A stretch of DNA of 64,000 bases from Hydrogenobacter sp. T-8. GTDB lineage: Bacteria; Aquificota; Aquificia; Aquificales; Aquificaceae. The notes beneath the pieces are model-generated. The model was not told the DNA's origin, did no database searches, and saw only the letters and a program-made list of their open reading frames with translations. Positions 53,620 to 62,176 of the stretch are shown in pieces; position 1 is the stretch's first letter; each line of letters begins with the position of its first letter. The position numbers and the translations under genes are program-made. Location of the stretch: NCBI RefSeq assembly GCF_011006175.1, contig NZ_CP048795.1:1356491-1420490 (forward strand), written 5' to 3'.

Positions 53620-54264
53620 TTAGAAAGTGCTAACCTTAAACATTTTACAAGACCCTTCCATGATTATGCGGACCAAGGTAGTGTCGCCTATGTTCATCCT
53701 CTTTAGAAAAACCTCCCTTCTATACCTATGGGCGACTATTATTGTGTGGATGGCTTCAACTGTTTTGTCGATGAATTCGTTTACCACTATATAATCAAAA
53801 TGCCTCGCACAAGCTATCTCCTCCTCAGCTTTCTGAAGTCTTTGTTCTAAATTCTCCCTGCCATAGCCCCTGCTTAGGAGCCTTCTCTTTAACTCTTCAA
53901 GACTTGGTGGCATAAGAAAGATGAGCACGCTCTCTGGATAGACCTCTCTTATCTTGCTTGCACCTTGCACATCTATAACAAGAAGGGAGTCCACACCTTC
54001 TTGCTCGTTCTTAAGGACCTGGTCCTTGGGAGTTCCGTAGTAGTTCCCATAGACGTTGGCGTATTCAAGAAAATAGCCTTCTTCTGTTCTTCTTTCAAAC
54101 TCCGTCTTGTCCATGAATATATAATCCACACCGTGTTCTTCCCCTTCTCTTTTTGGTCTTGTGGTTGCTGTTATGATCCTTCTCACTCTTGGGCAAGTTT
54201 TGAGAAGTCTATCCGCCACTGTAGTCTTGCCTGCTCCAGAAGGTGCAGAAAGGACAAAGAGCAT
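53620..54264 (-). CDS. gmk: guanylate kinase
   Basis: About 214 residues from ATG 54264. The P-loop SAPSGAGKTT begins at residue 6, and the GMP-binding part has TTRPKREGEEHGVDYIF and the later ENLEQRLQKAEEE lid helix. The frame continues upstream to 54339 but there it reads the tRNA gene, so that extension is rejected. The C-terminal tail (about 20 residues) is slightly long. It phosphorylates GMP. The ATG lies 6 bases after a TATAAT. Confidence 0.93.
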   Translation of the reverse strand: MLFVLSAPSGAGKTTVADRLLKTCPRVRRIITATTRPKREGEEHGVDYIFMDKTEFERRTEEGYFLEYANVYGNYYGTPKDQVLKNEQEGVDSLLVIDVQGASKIREVYPESVLIFLMPPSLEELKRRLLSRGYGRENLEQRLQKAEEEIACARHFDYIVVNEFIDKTVEAIHTIIVAHRYRREVFLKRMNIGDTTLVRIIMEGSCKMFKVSTF

Positions 54265-54265
54265 G

Positions 54266-54277
54266 TTATAATTATAA
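54266..54277. promoter_or_regulatory. palindromic divergent -10, gmk/tRNA-Val
   Basis: TTATAATTATAA is a perfect palindrome. The minus-strand TATAAT is 6 bases before the gmk ATG. The plus-strand TATAAT (54267-54272), preceded by TG and one base, ends 9 bases before the mature tRNA 5' end, so the tRNA precursor would have a leader of only a few bases. Confidence 0.55.
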
Positions 54278-54281
54278 CCCA

Positions 54282-54357
54282 AGGCGCGTAGCTCAGCTGG
54301 CAGAGCGCTGGCCCGACACGCCAGAGGTCGGCGGTTCAAATCCGCCCGCGCCTACCA
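54282..54357 (+). tRNA. tRNA-Val (anticodon GAC)
   Basis: The 76 bases fold into a full cloverleaf: acceptor AGGCGCG with CGCGCCT, D-stem GCTC/GAGC, anticodon stem CTGGC/GCCAG, variable loop AGGTC, T-stem GGCGG/CCGCC and an encoded CCA. The anticodon loop is CCGACAC, so 34-36 are GAC (valine). Position 33 is C in place of the nearly universal U. The T-loop TTCAAAT is normal. The promoter-like palindrome just upstream gives almost no 5' leader, and the accA promoter starts directly after CCA. Confidence 0.93.
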
Positions 54358-54366
54358 TGGTATAAT
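54358..54366 (+). promoter_or_regulatory. extended -10 of accA, abutting the tRNA 3' end
   Basis: TGGTATAAT begins at the base after the tRNA CCA and ends 7 bases before ATG 54374. No Shine-Dalgarno sequence is present. Confidence 0.5.
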
Positions 54367-54373
54367 CTTCCCA

Positions 54374-55324
54374 ATGGTTCTGGACTTTGAGAAGGAACTT
54401 CAGGAGATCTACCAAAAGGCAGAACAACTCAAGAGGCTCTACAGCCTTGGAGACAAAGAGAGGGAAAAAGAGCTCAGAAAAGCTCAAAGGGAATTCTTAA
54501 AAAAGAGCAAAGAGATATATTCAAAACTTGACCCTTGGGAGAGGGTTCTCCTTGCAAGACATCCTCAAAGACCACACGCAGTTGACTACATAAACCTCAT
54601 ATTCAAAAACTTCATAGAGCTTCATGGAGATAGATGTTTTGGGGATGACAAGTCCATAGTGGCTGGCTTTGCTTACTTTGATACTTTCCCTGTGGCGGTG
54701 ATAGGTCAAGAAAAGGGTAGGACAACAAAGGAGAAGATGGAAAGGAACTTTGGCATGCCTCATCCAGAAGGATATAGAAAGGCTATAAGGATAGCAAAGT
54801 TGGCGGAAAAGTATGGTATGCCCGTTATAACGCTCATAGACACACCGGGTGCCTATCCGGGTATAGGTGCGGAAGAAAGGGGGCAGTCTGAAGCCATAGC
54901 CCAAAGTCTCTACACCTTTGGCTACTTAAAAGTTCCAAGTATTGCAGTGATAATAGGAGAGGGGGGGTCTGGTGGTGCCCTCGCCCTCGGAGTTGCCAAC
55001 AGAGTGCTTATGTTAGAAAACGCAATTTACTCCGTTATATCCCCCGAAGGCTGTGCGGCTATACTTTGGAAAGATCAGGGTAAGGTTAAAGAAGCCTCAA
55101 AAGCCCTTAAGCTCACAGCTCATGACCTTTTGAAGCTGGGGGTAGTAGACGTCATAGTGCCAGAGCCTCTTGGTTCAGCTCATTGGGACTACAAAAGGAG
55201 TGCAAGAATTTTAAAATACATGCTTAGAAAATGCTTAAAAGAACTTATATACATGAGCCCCGGAGAGGTCATACAAGATAGAATAAGGAAATTTGAGAAG
55301 ATGGGTGTCTTTGTGGAGCTATGA
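54374..55324 (+). CDS. accA: acetyl-CoA carboxylase carboxyltransferase subunit alpha
   Basis: The 316-residue subunit has the crotonase-like core with GDRCFGDDKSIVAG, VIGQEKGR, LIDTPGAYPGIGAEERGQ and GEGGSGGALA. It transfers carboxyl from biotin to acetyl-CoA together with AccD, the first step of fatty acid synthesis. Its own promoter-like TGGTATAAT lies between the tRNA and the start. It overlaps the next gene by 4 bases. Confidence 0.95.
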   Translation: MVLDFEKELQEIYQKAEQLKRLYSLGDKEREKELRKAQREFLKKSKEIYSKLDPWERVLLARHPQRPHAVDYINLIFKNFIELHGDRCFGDDKSIVAGFAYFDTFPVAVIGQEKGRTTKEKMERNFGMPHPEGYRKAIRIAKLAEKYGMPVITLIDTPGAYPGIGAEERGQSEAIAQSLYTFGYLKVPSIAVIIGEGGSGGALALGVANRVLMLENAIYSVISPEGCAAILWKDQGKVKEASKALKLTAHDLLKLGVVDVIVPEPLGSAHWDYKRSARILKYMLRKCLKELIYMSPGEVIQDRIRKFEKMGVFVEL

Positions 55325-57348
55325 GCCTTCTATGTGTTCACTGTCACTTCCATCAGCCTCCGAGGGAGAACCCCTACTTAGGTCTTATCACCTTAGAGCC
55401 TTCCGCCCAACCTTTTGAAAACTGGAATGAGAGAATATTCAGAGAGTCCTATCTTCCCAACCTCTACGCCCATTATAGGAAAGGGGGGAAGATCCTAAAG
55501 GTCGTCAACAACTATGAACATGTAAGTTTTAACTTCACCTTTACTCTTATCTCCTGGCTTTTCAGAGAGAAATACTGGTTTATTGACAGACTTAAAGGAG
55601 CAGGTAAAAATGCCATTGCTACGAGCTTTAACCACACCATACTACCCCTTGACCCAGAGGAAGACAGAGAGGTGCAAATAGTCTGGGGTATAAGGGCTTT
55701 TGAGAAGGTTTTTGGAAGAAAGCCTTTGGGCTTTTGGCTTCCAGAGCTTGCGGTAGATAGAAAAACCCTATCCCTTTTGGTAAAGCATGGCATAAAATAC
55801 GTTATACTTGCACCACATCAGGTCAAAACAAAGGGAAGCTACCTCAGACATAACCTTCCGGAAGGACATATAGACATCTTTGTCTATGATGGAGAGCTAT
55901 CTCATGGTATAGCCTTTGGAGACCTCATAAATCATATGGATGAGGTTATAAGAATAGCGAGTGCAAGAAAAGGTCTTACCCTTATTGCAGTAGATGGCGA
56001 GACCTTTGGTCATCACAAAAAATTCGGTGAGATGGGACTTGCCTATCTTGTGGAGAATTATCCAAACATGAAGACCATTGAAGAATTGTATAAGACCATG
56101 CATCCAGAGGGTGAAACGGAGATATGGGAGTTTACTTCTTGGAGCTGTGCTCACGGTATAGAAAGGTGGAGATCTGACTGCGGATGCACCACGGGAGGAC
56201 TGCATGGCTGGCATCAAAAGTGGAGAGGACCTATGAGGGAAGCCCTTGAGATGGTGAGGTCAGAAGTAAGGGAAAGACTATTTAGAGTTTTGGAAAAGTA
56301 TACAAAAGACCCACAGAGTGCCCTTTTTGACTTTGCGGATATACTGCTTGGAGGTTCAAAAGAGGAATATCTCCAGGACAAGGCAAAAAGATCTCTTAGC
56401 AAAGAGGAAAGAGTGGAGCTTTTTAAGCATCTATATGCTTACAAATACATAAGCTATGCCTTTTCTTCTGATGGTTGGTTCTTCGCTGATATCTCTGGTA
56501 TAGAGGCGGTAAAAAACCTACTCTTTGCAAAAAAAGCCATAGACCTTATTGGCAATGGAGAGCTTGAAGAAAGATTTCTTCGTGTGCTTTCTGAAGCTCC
56601 CAGCAATCTACAATCCTATGGCAGCGGTCTTGGAGTATGGCACAGCCTTGTTTTGCCTCAGAAGGTTTCGGAAAGGCAGGTTATAACCTCAATAACAGCT
56701 CTTGAGCTGTCGGACGTGATCCCTCAGGAGGGAACTCTTGGCAATTTCTACTACAGGGTGGAAGGCTTTGAACCCTGGAAAGTCTATCTCAAAGACATGG
56801 AAACAGAGGAAGAGTTTGAAGATATGGAAGAATTGAAGGAGTTTAATACCAACAATGTCCCTCAACCTCTTCTCAGTTGGCTACTGGACAAATGGGCTCT
56901 TGCATACCTTTCGGAGGCTGTGAATTTTACAGAAAACCACGAACTTCTACTTGAGGACCTGCTTGTCCACGCACGGGGCAAATACTTTGAAGCAGGAAAT
57001 CTAATAGAGAGCAATGTGGAAGCCTACCTCAGGCTAAAGCTTTATCTTCTTCTCAGAGAGCTTGCTCCAGTGAAAGAGATCAAAAGAGTGCTGGAAAAGG
57101 CGGACTACCTTAACCTTAACGTAAGGAATGTTTCTGTTAAGTTCTGGATGGAAAGATACATAAGCAAGAAGATACTAATGGGTATATCGGAAGAAGAGGC
57201 AAAGGAGATAGTGACATTTATCAAAGAATACAACACGGCGGTAGGAAGGTATGACCTTATGGTAAACCTGTGGGACCTTCAAAACTGGGCATGGGAAAAC
57301 AGAGAAAAGCTAAGCCCTGAAACCCTCAGCCTCTTAGAGTTTGCGTAA
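55321..57348 (+). CDS. GH57/DUF3536-like glycoside hydrolase-type protein
   Basis: A 675-residue protein. The N-terminus has VHCHFHQPPRENPYLG, WLPELAVDRKTL (candidate nucleophile glutamate) and VDGETFGHHKKFGE (candidate acid/base aspartate), all GH57-type motifs with a (beta/alpha)7 barrel; the C-terminal half is DUF3536-like and helical. GH57 enzymes act on alpha-glucans in thermophiles, such as branching enzyme, amylase or 4-alpha-glucanotransferase. The particular activity cannot be told. It is coupled to accA by an ATGA overlap. Confidence 0.82.
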   Translation: MSLLCVHCHFHQPPRENPYLGLITLEPSAQPFENWNERIFRESYLPNLYAHYRKGGKILKVVNNYEHVSFNFTFTLISWLFREKYWFIDRLKGAGKNAIATSFNHTILPLDPEEDREVQIVWGIRAFEKVFGRKPLGFWLPELAVDRKTLSLLVKHGIKYVILAPHQVKTKGSYLRHNLPEGHIDIFVYDGELSHGIAFGDLINHMDEVIRIASARKGLTLIAVDGETFGHHKKFGEMGLAYLVENYPNMKTIEELYKTMHPEGETEIWEFTSWSCAHGIERWRSDCGCTTGGLHGWHQKWRGPMREALEMVRSEVRERLFRVLEKYTKDPQSALFDFADILLGGSKEEYLQDKAKRSLSKEERVELFKHLYAYKYISYAFSSDGWFFADISGIEAVKNLLFAKKAIDLIGNGELEERFLRVLSEAPSNLQSYGSGLGVWHSLVLPQKVSERQVITSITALELSDVIPQEGTLGNFYYRVEGFEPWKVYLKDMETEEEFEDMEELKEFNTNNVPQPLLSWLLDKWALAYLSEAVNFTENHELLLEDLLVHARGKYFEAGNLIESNVEAYLRLKLYLLLRELAPVKEIKRVLEKADYLNLNVRNVSVKFWMERYISKKILMGISEEEAKEIVTFIKEYNTAVGRYDLMVNLWDLQNWAWENREKLSPETLSLLEFA

Positions 57349-57351
57349 AAT
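57346..57351 (+). promoter_or_regulatory. -10 element of pncB
   Basis: TAAAAT overlaps the stop of the preceding gene and lies 6 bases before ATG 57358, again with no Shine-Dalgarno sequence. Confidence 0.35.
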
Positions 57352-57357
57352 ACTACT

Positions 57358-58623
57358 ATGCCATCAAAGGCACTCTTCACGGACCTCTATGAGCTTACCA
57401 TGGCTCAGGCTTACCTTGAAGCCAATAAGGTAGGCAGGGCGGTCTTTAGCCTTTTTGTGAGAAAACTTCCAAAAAACAGAAACTTTCTTGTTTCCTGTGG
57501 GCTTGAACCTCTTATTGAAGCTCTTGGGGAGTTTAGGTTTGGTGATAAGGAGCTGAGGTATCTGAAGTCTCTGAATATGTTTAAGGACTGGTTTTTAGAT
57601 TATCTGGAGCAATATCAGTTTAGGGGAAACCTCTACGCTATAAGGGAGGGCATGATAGTCTTTCAGAATGAACCACTTGTTCAGATAGAAGGCTCTTTAC
57701 CAGAGGTGCAAATCCTTGAGACTCTTGTTATAAACATAGTGCATTACAATACGCTTATTGCCTCAAAATCCGCAAGGTGCTACTTGGTATCTAAGGATAG
57801 AGCTCTCGTGGACTTTGGCTTAAGGAGGGCACATGGGCTTGACGCAGGTCTCTATGGAGCAAGGGCTTGCTACATAACGGGCTTTGCGGGCACTTCAAAC
57901 CTCTATGCGGGAAGGAAATACGGAATTCCAGTCTTTGGCACTATGGCACACTCCTTTGTTATGGTCTTTGAGGAGGAGGAAGAAGCCTTTAAGGCTTTTG
58001 CAAGGAGCTTCCCAGACAGGACTGTATTCCTCATAGATACCTATGACACCTTTGAGGGGGCAAAGAAAGCTTTAAAGCTGATGAGGGAGGGTATAAAGGT
58101 TGTGGGAGTGAGAATTGACAGTGGAGACCTGCTTGAGGAGTGCATAAGGGTAAAGGACCTTTTCCAAAGGGAAGGCTTTGAGGATATAAAGATAGTAGTC
58201 AGTGGAGGGCTTGACGAAGAAGACCTGCATAGACTTTTATCTGGCGGTGCACCTGTGGATATCTTTGGCGTTGGCACTAAGGTTTTGACCTCTGCGGACG
58301 CTCCCTATCTTGATATAGCCTACAAGCTGGTGGAATACGAGGGAAAGCCAAAGTTTAAGCTAAGCCCTGGGAAGCAAACCTTTCCCTACAAGAGACAAGT
58401 TATAAGGCATTACGAAGATGGTCTTATGTGCTATGATGAGGTTATTCCCTACAGAGAGGGAGGGCTAGTGGAGGTCGTATACAAGGAGGGAAGTCTTATA
58501 AGACCCTTGCCCAGTCTAAAGGAGATAAGGGAAACCTTTTTAGATGAACTTTCCAAAATGCCTGCCTGGTTAAAGTCCTTAAACAAGGAAAAGGATTATA
58601 ATGTTTTATTAAAGGAGGTTTGA
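57358..58623 (+). CDS. pncB: nicotinate phosphoribosyltransferase
   Basis: The 421-residue protein starts ALFTDLYELTMAQAY and has FGLRRAHGLDAG, the histidine in GTMAHSFVM that is autophosphorylated in relatives, and the phosphate-binding VVSGGLDEEDL and GVGTKVLTS. It makes nicotinate mononucleotide for NAD salvage. It is followed within two bases by the rpoZ start, whose ribosome site overlaps its end. Confidence 0.93.
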   Translation: MPSKALFTDLYELTMAQAYLEANKVGRAVFSLFVRKLPKNRNFLVSCGLEPLIEALGEFRFGDKELRYLKSLNMFKDWFLDYLEQYQFRGNLYAIREGMIVFQNEPLVQIEGSLPEVQILETLVINIVHYNTLIASKSARCYLVSKDRALVDFGLRRAHGLDAGLYGARACYITGFAGTSNLYAGRKYGIPVFGTMAHSFVMVFEEEEEAFKAFARSFPDRTVFLIDTYDTFEGAKKALKLMREGIKVVGVRIDSGDLLEECIRVKDLFQREGFEDIKIVVSGGLDEEDLHRLLSGGAPVDIFGVGTKVLTSADAPYLDIAYKLVEYEGKPKFKLSPGKQTFPYKRQVIRHYEDGLMCYDEVIPYREGGLVEVVYKEGSLIRPLPSLKEIRETFLDELSKMPAWLKSLNKEKDYNVLLKEV

Positions 58624-58625
58624 GA

Positions 58626-58856
58626 ATGAGTAGAAGACCAAACATAGAGGAGGCGCTTAAAAAAGTGTCTTCAAGATATGAGCTTGTGCACGCTGCAACA
58701 AAGAGAGTAAGCCAGCTACTGGAAAGGGGTGAAGACATCTTTGTAAGGGATAAGACAAGAGGTGAGCTTATAAAGAAGACTTTCCAGGCTATAGAAGACA
58801 TAGCCCAGGGTAAGGTTCAGGTAGTAAGACTAAGGAGAAGCTCTGAAAATGATTAA
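58626..58856 (+). CDS. rpoZ: RNA polymerase omega subunit
   Basis: A 76-residue protein with the omega pattern RPNIEEALKKVSSRYELVHAATKRV. It binds the beta-prime subunit and assists RNA polymerase assembly. AAAGGAGG (58611-58618) precedes ATG 58626. The stop overlaps the next start within ATGATTAAG. Confidence 0.9.
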   Translation: MSRRPNIEEALKKVSSRYELVHAATKRVSQLLERGEDIFVRDKTRGELIKKTFQAIEDIAQGKVQVVRLRRSSEND

Positions 58857-59256
58857 GAGTTTGGAATTTCTTCACATTTTTTTTGCCATTGTATGGATAG
58901 GCGGAATGGTATACAGCCTGCTTTTTCTTAAACCATCCCTCAAGGAGCTTCCTAACGAGGATCAAAGACACAGGCTTCTTCGCTCGGTATTTTCAAAATT
59001 TTTCCCTGCGGTTTGGCTCTCTATACTTGTTTTGTTCATAACGGGCATGGGGCTATGGCATGGCTACAGGAGGGACTTCTCTGAAAATCCTCTCTTTCAT
59101 ACCAAGCTCTTCCTCTTTGCCCTCATGATCCTGGTGTTTACATACATCTACTTTTTCCTCTTTAGGAAGAACAAACTTTCACACATTCCCAACCTGATAT
59201 TGGTGAACCTCCTCTTTGGGATATTCATATTGCTTATAATCACTTACATAAGCTAG
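58849..59256 (+). CDS. CopD/HemJ-like small membrane protein
   Basis: A 135-residue protein with four membrane helices. The first has LHIFFAIVWIGGMVYSLLFL, and the third begins with PLFHTKLFLFALMIL, giving the same H...GG and H-K pattern as the gene at 18944. It is a paralogue of that hemA-linked protein and sits 1.6 kb from hemL. Whether it moves copper, handles heme precursors or something else is not known. It overlaps rpoZ by 8 bases. Confidence 0.62.
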   Translation: MIKSLEFLHIFFAIVWIGGMVYSLLFLKPSLKELPNEDQRHRLLRSVFSKFFPAVWLSILVLFITGMGLWHGYRRDFSENPLFHTKLFLFALMILVFTYIYFFLFRKNKLSHIPNLILVNLLFGIFILLIITYIS

Positions 59257-59257
59257 T

Positions 59258-60910
59258 ATGTTCCTACTACTGTTTTTAATTTTTCCTTTTCTTGTCTACG
59301 CACAGCTACCACCAGAGTATATACTTCTTATAAACTATATGGAGAAAAGGGATGCCTTGATTGGATACAGGATATTAAAGGATTATCCAGATGCGGTTTT
59401 TAAAGATGATTTAAGGCTTTTTCTCGCACAGGATGAGTTAAAGGCAGGGAAAACTCAATCCGCCAGCAGGCTTTTGATGGATATAAACCCAAGAAACCTT
59501 AGAGAGGACTTAAGGGGAGAATATGTCAAGCTATGGAAAGACCTTGGCTTAGACCCAAAGGTGGGTTTTTTAAGGTCTCCTGTGCTATTTAGAGAATTTA
59601 TACCTAAGATACAACTTAGTTCTGAGGAAGCTCTGTCCGCAGGGGAAGAACTTTTTAGAAGAAGGTATTACAGAGAAGTGGTTTCACTTCTTGAGGGCAT
59701 GGACTTTCAAAGGGTCTGTTACATGCTTGGCATGTCCTTGAGGTCTCTTAGAGAAAACGAAAGTGCTTTTGAGGTATTCCAAAGATGCGAAGACGATAGG
59801 GCGAGGGTTGAACTGGCTATAATGCAATACGAAAGAGGGCAAAGGGCAGAGGTTGAGGTAACCCTTTCATCTATCAGAGACAGGAATCTTCTTTCGGATG
59901 CCCTTTTTAGGCTTGGAAGACTAAACCTACATAGGGGAAGTTTTCAGGAAGCAATAAACTACCTTGTCCGCATGGAGCCCTCGTACAGAAGAGATTTTAA
60001 CCTTGGTTTATCCTACTACGCCATTGGAGATTATGCAAAAGCCCTTGAAAACTTTATAAACTCAACAAGGAACGCCCAGAGTAGGGATGAAGTATCCGCC
60101 GGCAATTTCTGGGCATATAAAAGTGCATTGCTCTTAGGGAGAGAAGACGCAGGAGAATACCTCATAAAGGCTTCCAACGGTGCCGGTTTTTATCATGCGG
60201 TTGCCAGCTCCCTGTTGGGTCTTCCAGTGGCAAGTAGGGCTATGAGGGTGGTTATGGAGGACGAAAGCTTTCCAAAAACCGCAAAGGTAATAAAAGCTAT
60301 ATGGGAAGCGGGTTTTCCTGAATATGCAAGGCTTGAGGCTCTTAAAAGGCTTAGGGATATAAGCTCTTCCGATATTATAGCCCTATCTCGTCTTGACCCT
60401 CACCTGGCGGTAAAACTTGCAGTTAGAAAATATGGCTACGGAAGTTTTGTATACAACGCGGTAGCCTTTCCCAAACCATATAGAGGCGTTGTGGGGAAAG
60501 CCTCTGAGAAATATTCCATAGATGTCGCTCTCATATATGCAGTAATGAGACAAGAAAGTCTCTTTGACCCCTATGCAGTGTCTGTAGCAAACGCCAGAGG
60601 GCTTATGCAACTTATAGACAGTACCGCACAGTATGTGGCAAGAAGAGAGGGAATAAAGATAAGAAACATCTATGACCCAGAGACCAACATTTTGCTCGGC
60701 ACAGCCTATTTAAGATACCTGCTGGATAGGTGGAATGGTGACATAGTGAAAGCCATCGCCAGCTATAACGCCGGACCTGCAAGGGTAAGCGGTTGGGTCC
60801 AACACGAAGACCAATACCTTTTTATAGAAACCATACCTCTCAGAGAAACAAGAGACTACGTCAAGAGGGTGCTTTATAACTACTATGTATACTCAGAAAT
60901 TTTAAAGTGA
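59258..60910 (+). CDS. soluble lytic murein transglycosylase
   Basis: A 550-residue periplasmic protein: signal peptide (FLLLFLIFPFLVYAQ), a helical superhelix with TPR-like repeats (about 30-400) and a C-terminal SLT domain with the catalytic glutamate in AVMRQESLFDPYA, followed by ARGLMQL and ASYNAGPARVSGW. It cuts peptidoglycan between MurNAc and GlcNAc and may act during growth. The end overlaps the convergent hemL by 9 bases. Confidence 0.93.
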   Translation: MFLLLFLIFPFLVYAQLPPEYILLINYMEKRDALIGYRILKDYPDAVFKDDLRLFLAQDELKAGKTQSASRLLMDINPRNLREDLRGEYVKLWKDLGLDPKVGFLRSPVLFREFIPKIQLSSEEALSAGEELFRRRYYREVVSLLEGMDFQRVCYMLGMSLRSLRENESAFEVFQRCEDDRARVELAIMQYERGQRAEVEVTLSSIRDRNLLSDALFRLGRLNLHRGSFQEAINYLVRMEPSYRRDFNLGLSYYAIGDYAKALENFINSTRNAQSRDEVSAGNFWAYKSALLLGREDAGEYLIKASNGAGFYHAVASSLLGLPVASRAMRVVMEDESFPKTAKVIKAIWEAGFPEYARLEALKRLRDISSSDIIALSRLDPHLAVKLAVRKYGYGSFVYNAVAFPKPYRGVVGKASEKYSIDVALIYAVMRQESLFDPYAVSVANARGLMQLIDSTAQYVARREGIKIRNIYDPETNILLGTAYLRYLLDRWNGDIVKAIASYNAGPARVSGWVQHEDQYLFIETIPLRETRDYVKRVLYNYYVYSEILK

Positions 60911-62176
60911 TGCCACCGCTTTGTCTATCTTCTCAAGGGCTAAGTGTATGTCTTCCTCCGTGTGTGCAGTGCTAAGAAACCATGCCTCAAACTGAGCAGG
61001 TGGGATGAGAACACCTTCTTTAAGCAAAGCTCTGAAGAACTTACCAAACAGTTCCCTATCTGACCTTTTGGCTGTCTCGTAGTCATAGACCTCTTCCTCT
61101 GTGAAAAAGACAGTAAACATAGAGGCTATCTGGTTTATCCTGTGGGGTATACCCTTTCTATGTAGTATTTCTGATATTCCAGAGGTAAGCATCTTTGTAA
61201 GACTTTCTAACTCTTTGTAGGGGTTTAGACTGAAAAGTTCACTTAGGGTTGCAATACCTGCTACCATGGAAAGGGGGTTGCCAGAAAGGGTTCCTGCCTG
61301 GTATACTGGACCCTCTGGTGCTACCTTTTGCATTATCTCTTTTCTTCCACCATAAGCTCCGAGGGGCATACCACCACCTAATATCTTCCCCATACAGGTA
61401 ATGTCTGGGTCTCTGCCAAAGAGCTCCTGTGCACCACCCTTTGAAAGCCTAAAGTTTGTTATCACTTCGTCGCATATGACTAAGGCACCGTATTCCCTTG
61501 TTATCTCTCTTATTTTCTCTAAGAAGCCCGGCTTTGGCAGAACCACCCCCATATTGCCTGCTACAGGCTCTACAATTACACAGGCTATGTCCTCTCCATA
61601 TTTTCTGAAGACCTCCTCAAGGGCTTGTGGGTCATTGTAAGGAATTACGAGGGTGAGGCTTGCTATCTCTTCTGGAACTCCTGGCGTCCCCGGTATACCA
61701 AGGGTGGCAATACCAGAGCCAGCACTCACCAAAAGGCTATCTCCATGTCCATGATAGCATCCATCAAATTTCACCACGTATTTTCTTCCCGTATATCCTC
61801 GTGCTAACCTTATGGCGGACATGGTAGCCTCTGTGCCAGAGGAAACAAATCTAACCATTTCCACCGAAGGCATTGCAGACACCACAAGCTCCGCAAGGGT
61901 TATCTCATGCTCGTTGGTTAGTCCATAAGAGAGACCTTTCTTAGCTTGCTCATACACTGCTTCCACCACTTTGGGATGGGAATGCCCAAGTATAAGAGGA
62001 CCCCAAGACATGAGAAAGTCAATGTATTCTTTGCCCTCCACATCCCAAAGCCTTGAGCCTTGAGCCCTTGAGACTATTATAGGCTCTCCACCTACAGCCT
62101 TAAAAGCTCTAACAGGAGAGCTAACACCCCCTGGCATAAGTGCCTTTGCCTTTTCAAAGAGCTCAATGTTCCTCAT
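60902..62176 (-). CDS. hemL: glutamate-1-semialdehyde 2,1-aminomutase
   Basis: The 424-residue PLP enzyme has KALMPGGVSSPVRAF at the start, the VSSGTEATMSAIRLAR cofactor peptide, FDGCYHGHGDSLL and the lysine in GKILGGGMPLGA that binds PLP. It follows hemA in the C5 pathway to 5-aminolevulinate. It overlaps the preceding coiled-coil gene by 14 bases. Confidence 0.95.
   Translation of the reverse strand: MRNIELFEKAKALMPGGVSSPVRAFKAVGGEPIIVSRAQGSRLWDVEGKEYIDFLMSWGPLILGHSHPKVVEAVYEQAKKGLSYGLTNEHEITLAELVVSAMPSVEMVRFVSSGTEATMSAIRLARGYTGRKYVVKFDGCYHGHGDSLLVSAGSGIATLGIPGTPGVPEEIASLTLVIPYNDPQALEEVFRKYGEDIACVIVEPVAGNMGVVLPKPGFLEKIREITREYGALVICDEVITNFRLSKGGAQELFGRDPDITCMGKILGGGMPLGAYGGRKEIMQKVAPEGPVYQAGTLSGNPLSMVAGIATLSELFSLNPYKELESLTKMLTSGISEILHRKGIPHRINQIASMFTVFFTEEEVYDYETAKRSDRELFGKFFRALLKEGVLIPPAQFEAWFLSTAHTEEDIHLALEKIDKAVASL

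Noticed and set aside
54265-54339. N-terminal extension of guanylate kinase
   Set aside because: It would translate the complement of the tRNA-Val gene; the P-loop start at 54264 matches the family.
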